Below, in pieces: positions 1 through 12,700 of a DNA stretch of 64,000 nucleotides. Location of the stretch: the NCBI RefSeq assembly GCF_022539315.1, contig NC_066313.1, positions 28,123,059 to 28,187,058 on the forward strand, read 5' to 3'. The position numbers were made by a program, and so were the translations under genes. Under the pieces are notes generated by a model, which worked only from the letters and a program-made list of their open reading frames with translations, ran no database searches and was not told the DNA's origin. Source of the DNA: Serinus canaria (taxonomy: Eukaryota > Chordata > Aves > Passeriformes > Fringillidae). The first letter of the stretch is position 1. Each line of letters opens with the position of its first letter.

Positions 1-3000
1 TTTTTGGTTGCCAATTTTGTTGCTGGTTTTTTGCAACTGATGGCTAAGGTATAATTTTCTAAAAATTGATTTCAGATAGGACTGTAGATCAAGGTTTGAT
101 TTTCCAAGAGCTTGCAGAAGAGCTACAAAATGAAAACTTTACTGAAAACAATAGTCTGTTAAAAAGGCATTTTTAATGGGCTCGACTATTGTCAAGAACT
201 CAAAACCAATGCTAGTTCATGACCAAGAGTACTCAGTCTTTCTCCAGTGCCCACTGTTTCACTACGGAGAACCAAAAGTATTTGCAACCTCTTCTTCCTG
301 GAATGCCAGGTAGAAGGCTGCCTCTGCTCCATCTCAAGGAGCTGAGCTGTGACTTACCATTACAAACAACCTCAAACTCAATCCCGTGTAATGTCATGCT
401 CACTATCAGGGTTTCTTAATCAGTTCTACATTAATATTCCTTCCGAGAGAAAATAATTTAGGGTCCATCCAGCACAGTGATGACACTTTCATGTCTCTGT
501 GGCAAACTCTTGTGCTCCCAAGGTTTTTCCTTTCAAGCATATGCTCCTGAGTCTTTACACTGCCTTTTGTTTCAGCATGGCAGTGCTCATTTCAGCCCTA
601 AGAAAGATCTTAAATCTATACACTCTATATAATCCTAGGCAGACATAATTCAATAAGCCTGTTTTTCCTTTTCATGCTATTGGGTTTGAACATTTTCTTT
701 GCTAAACCTGCCCACAACACATCCTATAACACAGAAAACCTTGAGCTGACTACCCATAAAATATATTGCGTCAATGGCCAGACATAAATCTGCGCTGATG
801 CTGCAGCAAAAAGAACCACTGCTGAAATGAATGTCACATCAGGCTGCGGTCTCGGAAGAACAGACAGAAGCAGGAGACACTACAGGGCAGAAACAATAAA
901 GGAAGAAGCCTCCCTCTCTCCCCCAAGCTGCTATGAAGCAAAAAATTAGGCCAGAGACTGTCATTAAAGCAGTATTGTAATTACAGCTCCGAGAACCTTT
1001 TAGCAGTAAGTTGAGGACAGAAAAGAGTTTCTTTAGAAGGTGCCAAGCTTCTTTCAACAGAAAACAGAAAAAATCTCTCAATCATCCACTCAAAAATGTG
1101 AAGTCACGTCAGAAAACTGTGTGCATGCAGGCACAGTGCTATCAGATTTATAAAAGCGGTGCCTCACACAAGTGCAAATGAACCCTCTCAGCTTTCTCTG
1201 GTGGAGGATGGGAAAGAAAGCAAGTAAGCCAGCAGCTGTTATTCCTCAGAAACCTGATCATAACCTCATCAGGATCTTTGCTTCCCCACTCAGTTACTCA
1301 AATTCTGAACCACAAAAGAGCAGGTATGATATTAGTACCAGCAAGGCTGGGCATGGAGAACACATCAGTAGGTGTACAGCTGAATGTCAGGCAGAAACAA
1401 ATTGTGTGCCATGGATCCTAGCAAAAGTAAGAAAGGAGGGAAGAGACTGTGAGAATACAGGGAAAGAGATTAAGGATGCTTTCATCCTCCCATTTCTCCC
1501 TCATACTTCTTTATGAAGCACACAGCAAAGCTTTAGAAGACAAAAATACCTCTATGTCTATATTCCCACAAATGAGCAAATTACAGTAGTGTTGATTCTC
1601 TCCTTTCACATTAATTTATGCACATCTCTCTTGAATATGTTTGTTGGAGAACTCTTTGTAGATCCAGAGTCAGGATCTCCTAATTGCAGTAGTAAGAGTT
1701 CCTGAATAATAAGGAAACAGAAACCATCCAGACCCAAACAAGAAATTCCTCCTTCTTTCCACTGCTCTGGCTTCACTCCCCTGCCCTCCTGAAGTGCTGT
1801 AATGTTATCAGTTTCTTTGTGTTCCCGAGAGTTTCCCAAGATACAGGAACTGGGAGAGCCAATTCCTACAAGGAGTTGTACACAGAACCATAGAATGAGA
1901 CGGGGCACCACCATCAGGGATGCAGGGAATAAGGACAGCCTTGAGGAAGAACAAATTTTATCCTACTTCTTGCATGTCACCTTCTGAAATTAAAAAAAAA
2001 AAAAATGGGGGAATGCTGCAAAGAAACAGTAGTTTCATGAGAAACACATTTCATGGTAGGAAGCACAGAGCAAAAAAGAATCACTGGTTAAGAACCAGAA
2101 GAATTAGAAGGAAGTAAAAATTTAAACATCAGTGACATTTCTGATGATGTGTCTAATGGCTCAGCACAGAAAAAAATTAATCCTTAACTTTCTAATTTGG
2201 ATTTATGGGAGAAGTATATAATTCAGTGGATCTTCAGTATGTAACACACAGGGAGTATTTCAGCTTTCCAAAAGCATGTGCTGCTTCAATCAGGATGTGT
2301 CAGTGGAATAGGTTGGGGAGTATTCATTAAATCACTTGTTTATTATTCACACTACAGGAATGTGAGTTCTATTGGTAAAATGAATCAATCAGAGAGCAAA
2401 GAGCTATTCTCTAGAGTCTGCATTAATCAGCCCGACAAGCTGTCACTAAGGATTGGGTCAGGCTCATAGCACAGCATCCAACCAGTGGGGAAAAAAATCC
2501 CTGAGACGGCTGGAATAGGGAACAGTTCACCCATTTAAAGCTGTCCCCAGAGGCTTGTGTCAACCATTTATTACTGCTCACACACAGCTGCAGAAGCTTT
2601 TAAGTGAGAAACCTGCATTCTCGGATGTTCCAGAACTGTGTGGAAACATGCTTGATCCCAGCTTGTTCTGGGAGGACAAGCAAGATGAAGTACCCTGAAA
2701 GAAATACTGCTGGGCTTTAATACAGCCCTCTGAAGAAAATGCATTCATGAACTTGGAAAAGGTCTAAAACTAGGACACATGTCAGAACAGATACACTGTT
2801 GGGAAACACTCAGAGCTGTCATGCAGTCTGCACTTCAATAAAACGTTTTTAAAAGAACAACACTATTTTTACAGACTATTTTTCATACAAGCATATTGCT
2901 TTCAAAGTTTAGCTGTTGCCCAGACTCCCTCAATGTAAGTCTAAAATATAAAATATCATTTGAAAAAATGTCACTCATGAGAATGCACCAAAAAAAATAG

Positions 3001-3744
3001 CATTTTCATTTTTTAAAGAAACCCAAACAAAACAAAACCTCTCAACCATTAACCTGCCCCGCTCCCAGCCCTGCTGGTAAAGATCTTTAACTCCTAAAAT
3101 CTCATTATTCTGAGATTTACACTCTGTTAATGAGAATGAACATAACAGAGAATACAAGCAGTAGCTGGGCTTCAGGAGCCCTAAACAGAGCAGAAACATG
3201 GAACAAAAAAAAGCAGTCAGCAGTCCTGATAATACCGTGAAGCCGTGTAACACATAGAGCAACGCTCAAAATCAATACGCGGTACCAGAGAACACAATCA
3301 CACACTGCGGCCACTTGGACGGAGGAGTGATAAGATCAATGTTTCTGTTCTTGTCAGCACTTGTGCCAACTGCACCTTCAAGCTAGATGAAGTTTAAAAC
3401 TGAGCATGACCTACAGGGAAAGAGCTGCAGGATGGGCTACAAAAATTGCTGAATAGCTCGAAGAAGGAGAAGTGGTTTAGCTGAAGTGTACTTCAGGGGA
3501 GGCTGCCAAGGAAGGGCAATCCAGAGGGAAAAACAATAAAAGGATGAGTGTCTAATTGCAGCAATGTAATGTGAGCGCAAATCCTCAGGAGTGAGGAAGA
3601 AATTCTGTCCTCACAAAAGAGCTTCTCCATCTCACAGAACTCTATGCAGAGCTCTGCGCATGCTGCCACTCTAAGCTTGATGTTAAAAGCTACGCCACAG
3701 AGCGAGAGAAATATTAGTGCAAGCATTTAAATACAGCCTCAGGC
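1..3744. other. AT-rich intronic DNA, nothing recognised
   Basis: No gene, repeat family or RNA was recognised. There is a short A-run at about 1991-2003. Small open frames here show no family resemblance. Confidence 0.6.
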
Positions 3745-4147
3745 AGCATGGGCTAAGACTGTATCCTGCAGATCAAGAGATGGGATTATTTCAGTCTAGG
3801 CAGCACTTGTCAGACCACACTTGTCCTACCCAGGCTTGGTCACCCCAGCTCAAGACACGGAACGCTATCCTGCATTGTTCCACCAAAATAAATAATGAAT
3901 GCAGGTTGCTTCACAGAAAATTTTGGCATAGCTATAAGAAAAACTGAAAACAAACTAAACTAATTGAAAACAAACATTGGAATAGATTACCAAGAGAAAT
4001 GCTGGCGTTTCTCTAAGTACAAATACTCAGTGCTGAGCTTGACAGGGCCCTAGGTAACACAAACTAAGGATTTCCCTTCAACAGAAGGTTGGACCAGATG
4101 TTCTCTAGAGGTTCCAACCTAGAGGTTTTCCTATGACTCCATGATCT
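3745..4147 (+). mobile_element. CR1 LINE fragment, 3' end
   Basis: The plus strand matches the C-terminal end of CR1 ORF2 and its 3' UTR. A stretch like 'CAGACCACACTTG...CAGCTCAAGACA' (about 3811-3857) corresponds to the usual 'RPHLEY..QFWAP' coding region. Then come the 'AGATTACCAAGAGAAATGCTGG' and 'AAGGTTGGACCAGATG' 3' signatures (4086 region), ending near 'CTATGACTCCATGATC'. It is old and diverged, with an internal deletion or degenerate stretch around 3890-3960. It has no coding capacity. Confidence 0.8.
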
Positions 4148-5974
4148 AAACATATGTTATGCTGTATGCATTGCTAAATACTACTTTTGCCCTAAGCTCA
4201 TTTTAAATTTGATTTTTTTCTGATTTTTCTTTCCATTACAGTAATAAAATAAAAAATTTTTAAAATAGTAATGACAAGACAATGGAGGTTGGTTTACTGC
4301 TTTTCAGAATAACTGTCAGCATTTACTGAAATTAGCAAGCACAAGACTTTAAAGGAAATACCCTTTCATAGAATATTTAATTATACAAGTAGACTTTCTG
4401 CCAGAGAATTTTAGATAAATGGCTGTAAGAAGTTCCATGAATTAATTCAATTCCTTTAGTCTCTATTAAGCGTTTTTTACCATATACTTTGAAAGGCAAG
4501 ATACACAAACTTTTGGTGTGATCCAGTATATCCAATATTGCACTTGAGCTTCATGAATGGGAGATAAATCAATATACCAGAAGTCAAACATTGTAGTATT
4601 AAATTGTAATTCCAATACGGTTTATTTGGATCATGAATTTAAATAGTCAAAACAGAACCACAGAAATCCTACCACTAATAAGGTGAACCTTACGACTAAT
4701 ACCTACTAAATCATGAAACACAACAATTATTTATTTCAATTAAGCTGTAAATGGACAAACAGCCTAAGAGACAAAACAAGAACAAAATCCAGCAACAGTG
4801 TCAGGTTCCACTTCTACCTAAAAGCAGAAAGACAAACTCAAATTTCCAAAGAAAATGGGATTCCAACCTGCCAAAGTAACAGACAGCTCTATGACACCAA
4901 CATCATACATCACAGCCACCTCCACAGGCATATTCTGTTAAGAGAGTAGCTAACACCTAAAAAAAGCCTAAACAAACACAAAAATATCAAACTAGGAGCA
5001 AATCTAACTCCAGCAATCTGCATTTTAGACTGCATCCTATAAGACACAAAACCAACGTTGCACTGAAAGACATCCCAACATCCTCCCAGATGCCGAGAGT
5101 GCAAAGAGAGATCCCACCTGAGAGTCCTCTCTACATTCCACATGCTGAAAAAGCTGTCAGCACAAACATTGCTCAGGCACTAAAAGATCAACATATGACT
5201 CAAGGGGCTATGGAAAGTAGGAAGAAATCCTACTGCCAGCCATGCAACAATTCTGCCTTCTGTAAGTGTTAAATCCAATGTTGGGTTACATCTTCATTAG
5301 TTATGGAATATACTTTATTTGCTGGTTTGGAGTCATGAAAAAATATTACAGTGTAATCAATAAAGAGAGATATCCCACAGCCAAGTCTTCACCTTGACTG
5401 TCATCCATTGGATGACAATCTCAAGAAGAGACCTCCAATTTACTCCATGACACTTTTCAGGGGGTGGGGAAGTTTAGGGTTTATGTTGTGTCATGAGAAA
5501 ACTTCCACTTCTCTAGGTACTTCTGGATGTCAGTGGCATGATGCCAGACCTCTGGAGTACACAGCCAAATAAAAGGATGCTGTACCAGTCCTAAACCTGT
5601 TAGTTCTGTGCCTGCAGACAACGCTGCACAAGCATGTGGAGTTCTGGGGTGGCTTGGCTCTGAAGCCTCTCACAAGGCAAATGGCACATAACAGATGGTC
5701 GGTTGCTTAAGACACTTAGCAGGGACTTCAGGGATCCAGATTCAATTTCAGTTTAACTTTGTACAAGTCTCTTAGAAGGACACATCTACACCATGGATAT
5801 AGACAGATTTAAGCTGTCTCTGCCCAAGCTAATCTGGCAATGAAAGTGCAGGAGGACTGCTGCAGACACCCAAGCTTGAGAGGAGTGATCTGCAGGATTT
5901 CTGAGTTCGTGGGCACTGCCATACAGATCTCAACACAAGCCTCTCCATGCTGAAGTCTGCTGCATGTGGACTTC
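4148..5974. other. Intronic DNA, nothing recognised
   Basis: Sequence between the CR1 fragment and the LTR. I see no exon signature, repeat family or structured RNA. Confidence 0.6.
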
Positions 5975-6713
5975 TGTCCTGGTTTTGGCTGGGATAGAAT
6001 TAGTTTTCTTCCTAGTAGCTGGTACAGGGCTGTGTTTTGGATGTGGTGTAAGAATAACATTGGTAACACAGAATTACAGAATGCCTTGGGTTGGAAAGGA
6101 CCTTAAAGATCATCTAATTCCATACACTCTGCCATGGGCAGGGAATCTTCCACTAGACCAGGCTGCTCAAAGCCCCAACCTGGCCTTGAACATCTCCAGG
6201 GATGGGGAATCCACAACTTCCTTGGGCAATCTGTGCCAGGGCCTCACACCTGTGGCTGAGCTCTGCTTACCTTGAGTCAAGGACACTTCAAGGTCTCATG
6301 TTCTGCCAGCTAGGAGGTACAGAAGAAGCTGGGATGGAGCGTGGGCAGGACTGGCCAAAGGGATGTTCCATACCATAGAATATCATTCGCAGTACATAAA
6401 CTGCAGGGAGTCAGCCAGGAGCCATCAATCACTGCTCAGGGATGGGGTGGGCATCAATCAGTGGATGCTTTGTACATCACTTGGGGGTTTGGGGATTTAA
6501 TTTATATCTCTCTCTGTTATTTCCCTTTTAATTACAATTATCATTATGTAGTTATTGTTGTTATTATATTTTATTCCTATTATTAAACTGCTTTTACCTT
6601 AACCCATTTACCTTTCTCATGATTCTCCTTCCCATCCCACTGGGGTAGAGGGGTGGGGAAATGAGCAAGCAGCTGTGTGGTACTGAGTTGCTGGCTGGGG
6701 TTAAACCATGACA
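5975..6713 (+). mobile_element. Solo LTR of an avian endogenous retrovirus, interrupted by CR1
   Basis: It starts TGTCCTGGTTTTGGCTGG and ends GGTTAAACCATGACA, giving the TG...CA ends of an LTR. Inside are an ATTAAA polyadenylation signal (6582-6587), the TTATT-rich segment before it, and the CCATCCCACTGGGG region near the 3' end. All belong to a bird LTR family I know by pattern, probably ERVL-like. The flanking 5-mers ACTTC (5970-5974) and ACTTG (6714-6718) fit a 5-bp target duplication with one change. No internal retroviral genes are present, so it is a solo LTR. A CR1 (6069-6253) was inserted into it. Confidence 0.88.
6069..6253 (-). mobile_element. CR1 LINE 3' end nested in the LTR
   Basis: The plus strand shows the reverse complement of the CR1 3' end: CAGAATTACAGAATG, then GGGTTGGAAAGGACC, CCATGGGCAGGGAATC and CTGGCCTTGAACATC, in the standard order. 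LTR sequence resumes near GCTGAGCTCTGC (6254). The element is 5'-truncated at about 185 bp, as is usual for CR1. Sense is minus, the same as TSPAN9. Confidence 0.9.
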
Positions 6714-9700
6714 ACTTGCTAGTTCTGGTCTCTAAAGGCTCTCAGTCCTCTACCCTGTGCTCTAATGCAGACATTCTCTTTGTTTTGGTGTCTCAGCTTT
6801 CCATCTGTATCAGGAGGATAAAAGCACGGCCCATACTTACAGGGTGTCAAGAGGATAAATACATTAAGTGGTCCTAAGGCACTCTGGGATTATGGCAACA
6901 GATGTAATATCAATTCCTTAAAGCAGTGAAAATGGAGAAGAGGGGGCAATTGAAACTCTAAGGAAAGAGCCTTTGAGAACATAAAGTTTATTTTTTTCTA
7001 ATTTAACAGTGCCTCTGCATCCAGAGGACACCGCAAAAGAAAAAGGGAAACTTTGGAACACAGCAATAACTTGATGAAAGGTAAAAGTGGGGGATGGGCA
7101 CAGAAGTAAAGGATAATAAGATTCTTAACCGTCAGTTCAGTTTAAAACTACTATGAAATGAGACAAAAATCGATGTTTACATTTCTGAATTACAATCTAT
7201 TTGTAGACACCTCTCTTACCTCCTTATGAGCATAACTAGTTGGAAACTCTCCAAGACAATACAGAAGAAGAAAGGAGTCTTGTGAAGAATCCACGCTTCT
7301 CAGCAGTGACACAGCTACTAACAAAATGTAAGTATTCAGCAGCACTCTTTAAAACAAAGTGTGCTTAATACATCAATTGAAGATGCCTAAAAGAACAAAC
7401 CTCTAATTCAGAAGCAGCCCTCCTAGTAAATTCCAAATCTCTAAGATAGCAAATTGAGGAAACTTGATTGAATAGTACAATGCAAATTCTTTACTCTGTT
7501 TTATTTTTGCATCATTTTAGCCTCAGTGATTGTATGTTGTGGTAGAGAGACACAACTATATATGATGGAATTATTCCCAGTTAACTGCTTCCACTGTTAA
7601 CTACTCCATATATTATTTGCAGAGTAAACTGCATGGTTTAAGTTAACATGCTTTGCAGCACATCCACAACATGGTAGAAATGTGCACACAAGCAACTAAT
7701 GCATCTCTCTTAATGACTGGTAATTTGTTAAGCTGATAAAACCTACAGCTTATAGTCATCTGTTCATAATCTTATCTTCATCCATAGCTCATTATTGTCT
7801 TGCTTCAGTCTTCTTCATCATTAAAAATTAAAACCATTAAACCCTGCTTATTTTAGTAAAAAAAAAAGTACTTATCACTCACAACTCAATACACTGTTAG
7901 AAATTAATAATTCTGTAACAGATGATTAGCATACCAGTTTCTGCTGGTTTTTATTCCTTGCAGCAACTCTCAATACATGTCATACACTTTTAAGAATCAA
8001 CTATAATGTGATCATTTTCTACTGCAGACCTATAATTTGTACCTACAGCAGTACAAATTGTACCAGAATGCACATAAAACAGAAGAATGGGGAAATCCAC
8101 AAAAGAAATAAAAAACATACAAATTCAGTCTCTGATGCTTCATGACTTGCCAGTGTTATATGGGAAGAAAGACAGAAGAGACTAGTTTAATGTATCTTCA
8201 AAACTATCCCTGCAGCATTGATTAGAAACAGTAATAAGGGGTTTTCATTCAGCAGTCAGAAGACAGCATTAGCAAAAGGAGCTTGAAATGAGGACCAAGT
8301 AGATTCAACAGAATCCATGGGTACAGAGTTCTTTCCCTACTAAAACAAGCAATATTTTTAAACATTACTAATTCTTTTGATTCTGAAAAGTTAATTCTCA
8401 TCTCCTACATTTAACAATAAAAACACAGCAAACACTAGGAAGCAAAGAAAGTAATAAAAGAAATGGCAAACTAGTCTTCCTGTGCTCACAAAGACTGTAG
8501 GGACTTGTCTGTGGCTTGATTAAGGATAACTACAAACAGTGGCTGGATGTTCTATAACCCTGTGGAGAGCCTAGCCCTGGCTGCATTACCTGAGCAGTGA
8601 CAAAGCCACTGGCCAGGGTGCCAAGTTTAGAGAGACAGTATTGAAGATGAGCTGTAGAAGACTTCTAAAATTCAAACTGGCAGCAAGGGCCACGAATGTT
8701 CACAATCTTTGCTATCCTGAATGCAGTAGTTAAATGAAGAAGGTTTGGACAGCCATGTGAACTTTGGCCCAGCTCATTAAAGGCAGCAGGAAAGAACAAT
8801 CATTCCAGTCAAATTTCCAAACAACTGGAAGTTCAATTATCTGTGATGAATAAATTAAGCAATTTAAGTTGCTCCTAAGCAGCAAGGGACCAAGCTAAAT
8901 GGAGACCTGAGTTGATTTAAAGCTAATTTGTGTCAGAAAATTCTGAAATGGCTTTCAGTTCAGTGTCCGCAGTAATTCTATAAAGTAGTATTAAAACTAT
9001 TAAGTTTTATGTGAGAAGTCCCCAATAGGTTCAACAAACATTCACTGTCTAATAACAGACCTTCAGCCATATGAGGTCCCTTCCCTTTGTTTGGGAAGTG
9101 TGGCTCATTTATTTCTGCAAGACATTTACAGCAAAGCCCAACATAAACAGCAGAATTCTTCCTTTTGTTCACAGTTTTCATAAGTTGCTGAAAGGCTGGG
9201 TAACTTTATGTGTTACAAACACAGAGGACCTACAATATTCCATAATACCTGTGGTGACTTGGCTACCCATTAGGAACATCCCAACTATGTGTACAGCAAA
9301 ACTCTAACAAGCCACACTTTACTTTCCAGAAACTAGAATGCACTCTCCCATCTTTTCTACCCAGGTCTCACTCTGTGTCAGCAGTGTTTAAATAAACAAA
9401 TTAGATGCCTCCTTGGACAGCTAGATAATGGAGTTACAAGCTCATCCTCTACTCACATGAGAAAGATTATACCCCTTTAGATGGGCCTCTTGCAGACCTA
9501 CTTACCTGGGGGGGTAGCAGGAGCTGACAAAAAGGGACCCTGCTAACCAAGGCCCTACCAAGTGGCTTACTTAAATGGGTCTAGGAATGCAGAATTAAGT
9601 AGGAAATACCACAGTTATTACCCTTATTCAAAACTGAAAATAAGTCATTGCTTTACGGAAATTCGATACATTCTTGCTTTTAAAGTTAGGAGAGTTGAGA

Positions 9701-12700
9701 CATAGAAGGCTGAAGAAATTTGTTTAATGTCATCCTCACATCCTCAAAGGATATGAGGAACAGAACCTGAGTCATATGTTTTAAAGAAAGATTTAACTCT
9801 GGGAGTACTAGGGTGCAGGGAGAACTGGAGGGGAGGAATTTGTTTTCCAACTTGAAATTCTTACTGTGCTTCTCCCCTTAAATGACCATAAACCTCCTCA
9901 TGTACAAATGAACAAACTGTCCAACAGGACACATTACAACAGTTGTGTACAAGTCTGCCTGAGTGATGAATCAACTCGTTGTTTATCCAAAACAACAGAC
10001 ACAAATGGCTCTCACACCTACCCACAGCTAGAATTAAAACACTTCCACACTGAAGGAAAACCAAAATAATTTTAAAATCCCCCACATCTAAAAAAATAAA
10101 ACCAAAACAACCTAAATAAAATATAGTGTTAGCAAAGAGTAGTTAGTGAGAGGAACACTGCAACAAATGCTGTATCTCATGTCTTGCCTATCAAGTTGAA
10201 ACAGCTTAGACCCTAAAACGAGGTATGAGGCCCTCACCACCCAGATTAATCAGTGTAAACTTAGCTCTCAAGCAAGCCTCAATATTTTAAATTAAAACTA
10301 GTCTCAGGTCTCCAATAAGGTTTTAATATTATTCTGTAATGTCATCATGCTGGTTACAAATGGACTTCATTTACCTCACATTCATTAGGACACCACACTG
10401 TTTGAACTCAGTATTACCTTTCCTACTCCTCCCAGCCAAACATTGTCATGCTAAAATGTTTTTCTAATAGTTCTCCCCCACTGAGGTGATGTTTCCATAG
10501 GGACACCAACAGTGCTATATCATTTGGATAGGAAACTAAAACTAAGAGCTGGGATCTTTTCACAGCTTCTTAAATCCCTATCAGAAAAACAAGAGTTCTC
10601 CAGCTAATGTCACTGAAAACAGTAGCTTTTCCAGAATTCACTGTCTTGCTGGTTTCTCTTCGGTTTTTGATGTGGGGTTTTTTTTTTTGGTTGGGGGGAG
10701 GGGTTGTTTGTTCGGGATTTTTCTGTTTGTTTTAGGTTGGTTGGGTGTTTTTAGATAGTCTTATTTTCACAGGATTGTACCACAACTGTCACCACACTTA
10801 CGTCATTAGAGTGAAAATACAACAGAAGTAAATATCACTATTATGTCAAGAGACAAGCATCCCAGGGTCACTCACTGTCTCTCTTTGTCATTATCCCCTG
10901 TGTGAGAAAATGGAGACTATCAGATAATGCAGCCAGCAGGAGGGCAACAAAAGAGAGAGAAATTTAATGTGTGTCCTTTCCAAAGCTGTTTGTCGTTAGC
11001 AATTTTATTCTGATTTAAGGGACACACTGTCCACCCCTTTTAAACCTCAGAGATTAATTTTTTTTTTTTTGTAGGGACAAAGTCTCTTCACATGATTTAA
11101 CTGTCTGTCCAACAGGTTCAGTTAGGCATTAAAGCTTCGTACCTCAAACTGAACAGTGAGCTATATTATTTATTCCAGTTTGGCATAAGTAAGTATGGAT
11201 CACCTTATGCAAACCATTCTAAAGTTGTTAGCTGCTTTACAGTACAAAGAGCTTTCACAGCAGCCAGACCCAGAGAATGGACATGCTCCCTCTCTTTTAG
11301 TATGATCTGAGACTTGAGTAAAAGTGGCCTCATGCTCTACTACTGTCTTTATGCTCATTGATAAATGCATAATATTGGTTTTAATCTACAGAAAAAAGTA
11401 TTAATTACTCCTGATCTAAGATTAAATTGCACAAATAATTTATGCAGAAAAATATTATCCAGGAGCAACAGTCTTTATCCATTATTGTAATTACAGAGCA
11501 TTAGGGAAAATTTGCTGTATTTGACTTTTTGCTGCTCCTGCTGGACCAGCAAGTTTCCAGGTCATGTTTTGCTCTTCTAAATTTATGTTTCAGTAAAAGG
11601 AAAATGCTAGTAGAAAATTTACTTTGAAAGTAAATATTAAATAACTGAATTTCTATATTTGACTCCACTTAAGTTAGATAAATTTCAACTTCTGCTTATA
11701 ACTTCTGCTTTTAATTGCAACATTAATACACAGCTATTATTCTTATCAGATTATTTTAATTGTTTAAAATTTAAAACTTTTAACAAATAAACACCATTAA
11801 TGATTTTCTTGATTATGCTTGGCTTTTCCTCAGCTCTTCTTGAAACACAATAGATCAGACTTAATAATCTTGCCATACAGCTCCTAGTAAAATGCATTTC
11901 ATATTAAAATTAAGCAACAATAAAAACTATCAAGATGCCTACTACGAATGCTTCTGTATGCAGACATATTAACCTGAGCTAAATTAATAGAACAAGACAA
12001 AATGTAACCATGACCATTGACTGCTTGCAAAGTTCCCTAGTGACTTTTTGGTATCTTATGCCAGTCATTTCAAAATTTCCATTTTAAGACCACACAAAAG
12101 GCCCATTTAATGAGTGATTAAAAAAAAAAATCATGTTTCATAGAACTTCTTTTTCTGTAACCAGTAATATTTTCTAATACATTTTGTGAAAACAATTATT
12201 GTAATCCTTTCCTCTAATTACAATGAAGTGAAATCTCCCATAGAAAGACATATACCCTAATGTTTATATTTAGTGATTAGCTTCCTTGACAATTTGGCTG
12301 CTATCTGTAGAAACAAAAATCAATACTTTATTTCTTCTGCAGAGCAATATCGGTTACTTTGCAATCTCCACATGTTTGCACATAAATATTCTGGAAGGCA
12401 AACTAAATCAATTAACATTTGTAGTCGTCCATCCAGGCCCTTTGCAAAACATATTATGCACTTAGGATGAATTCAGTGTAAATCATCATCCTAGCCACAC
12501 AATTAAATACTATAAGCTTCCTTAACCCTCAGCTCAGACTTTCCTAATCTCTGAAAGAAAGCAATGCCAGATGGCCATGAACAACTGTTAAGAATCAGAG
12601 GGACACAGGGAAATACCTGAAGCTCTCAGTAATTCAGTGGAGAAACACCTTCTGTTCTAACTTACTGCTAGGCCCCACTTAGACAAATTTGCTTTGTGCA

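Noticed and set aside
1886..1915. ACAGAACCATAGAATGAG resembling the CR1 terminal octamers
   Set aside because: Too short, and the neighbouring sequence shows no CR1 body.
5975..6713. Possible complete endogenous retrovirus
   Set aside because: Only an LTR is present. No gag, pol or env sequence and no second LTR lie close by; the other LTR at 45207 has its own candidate target duplication.
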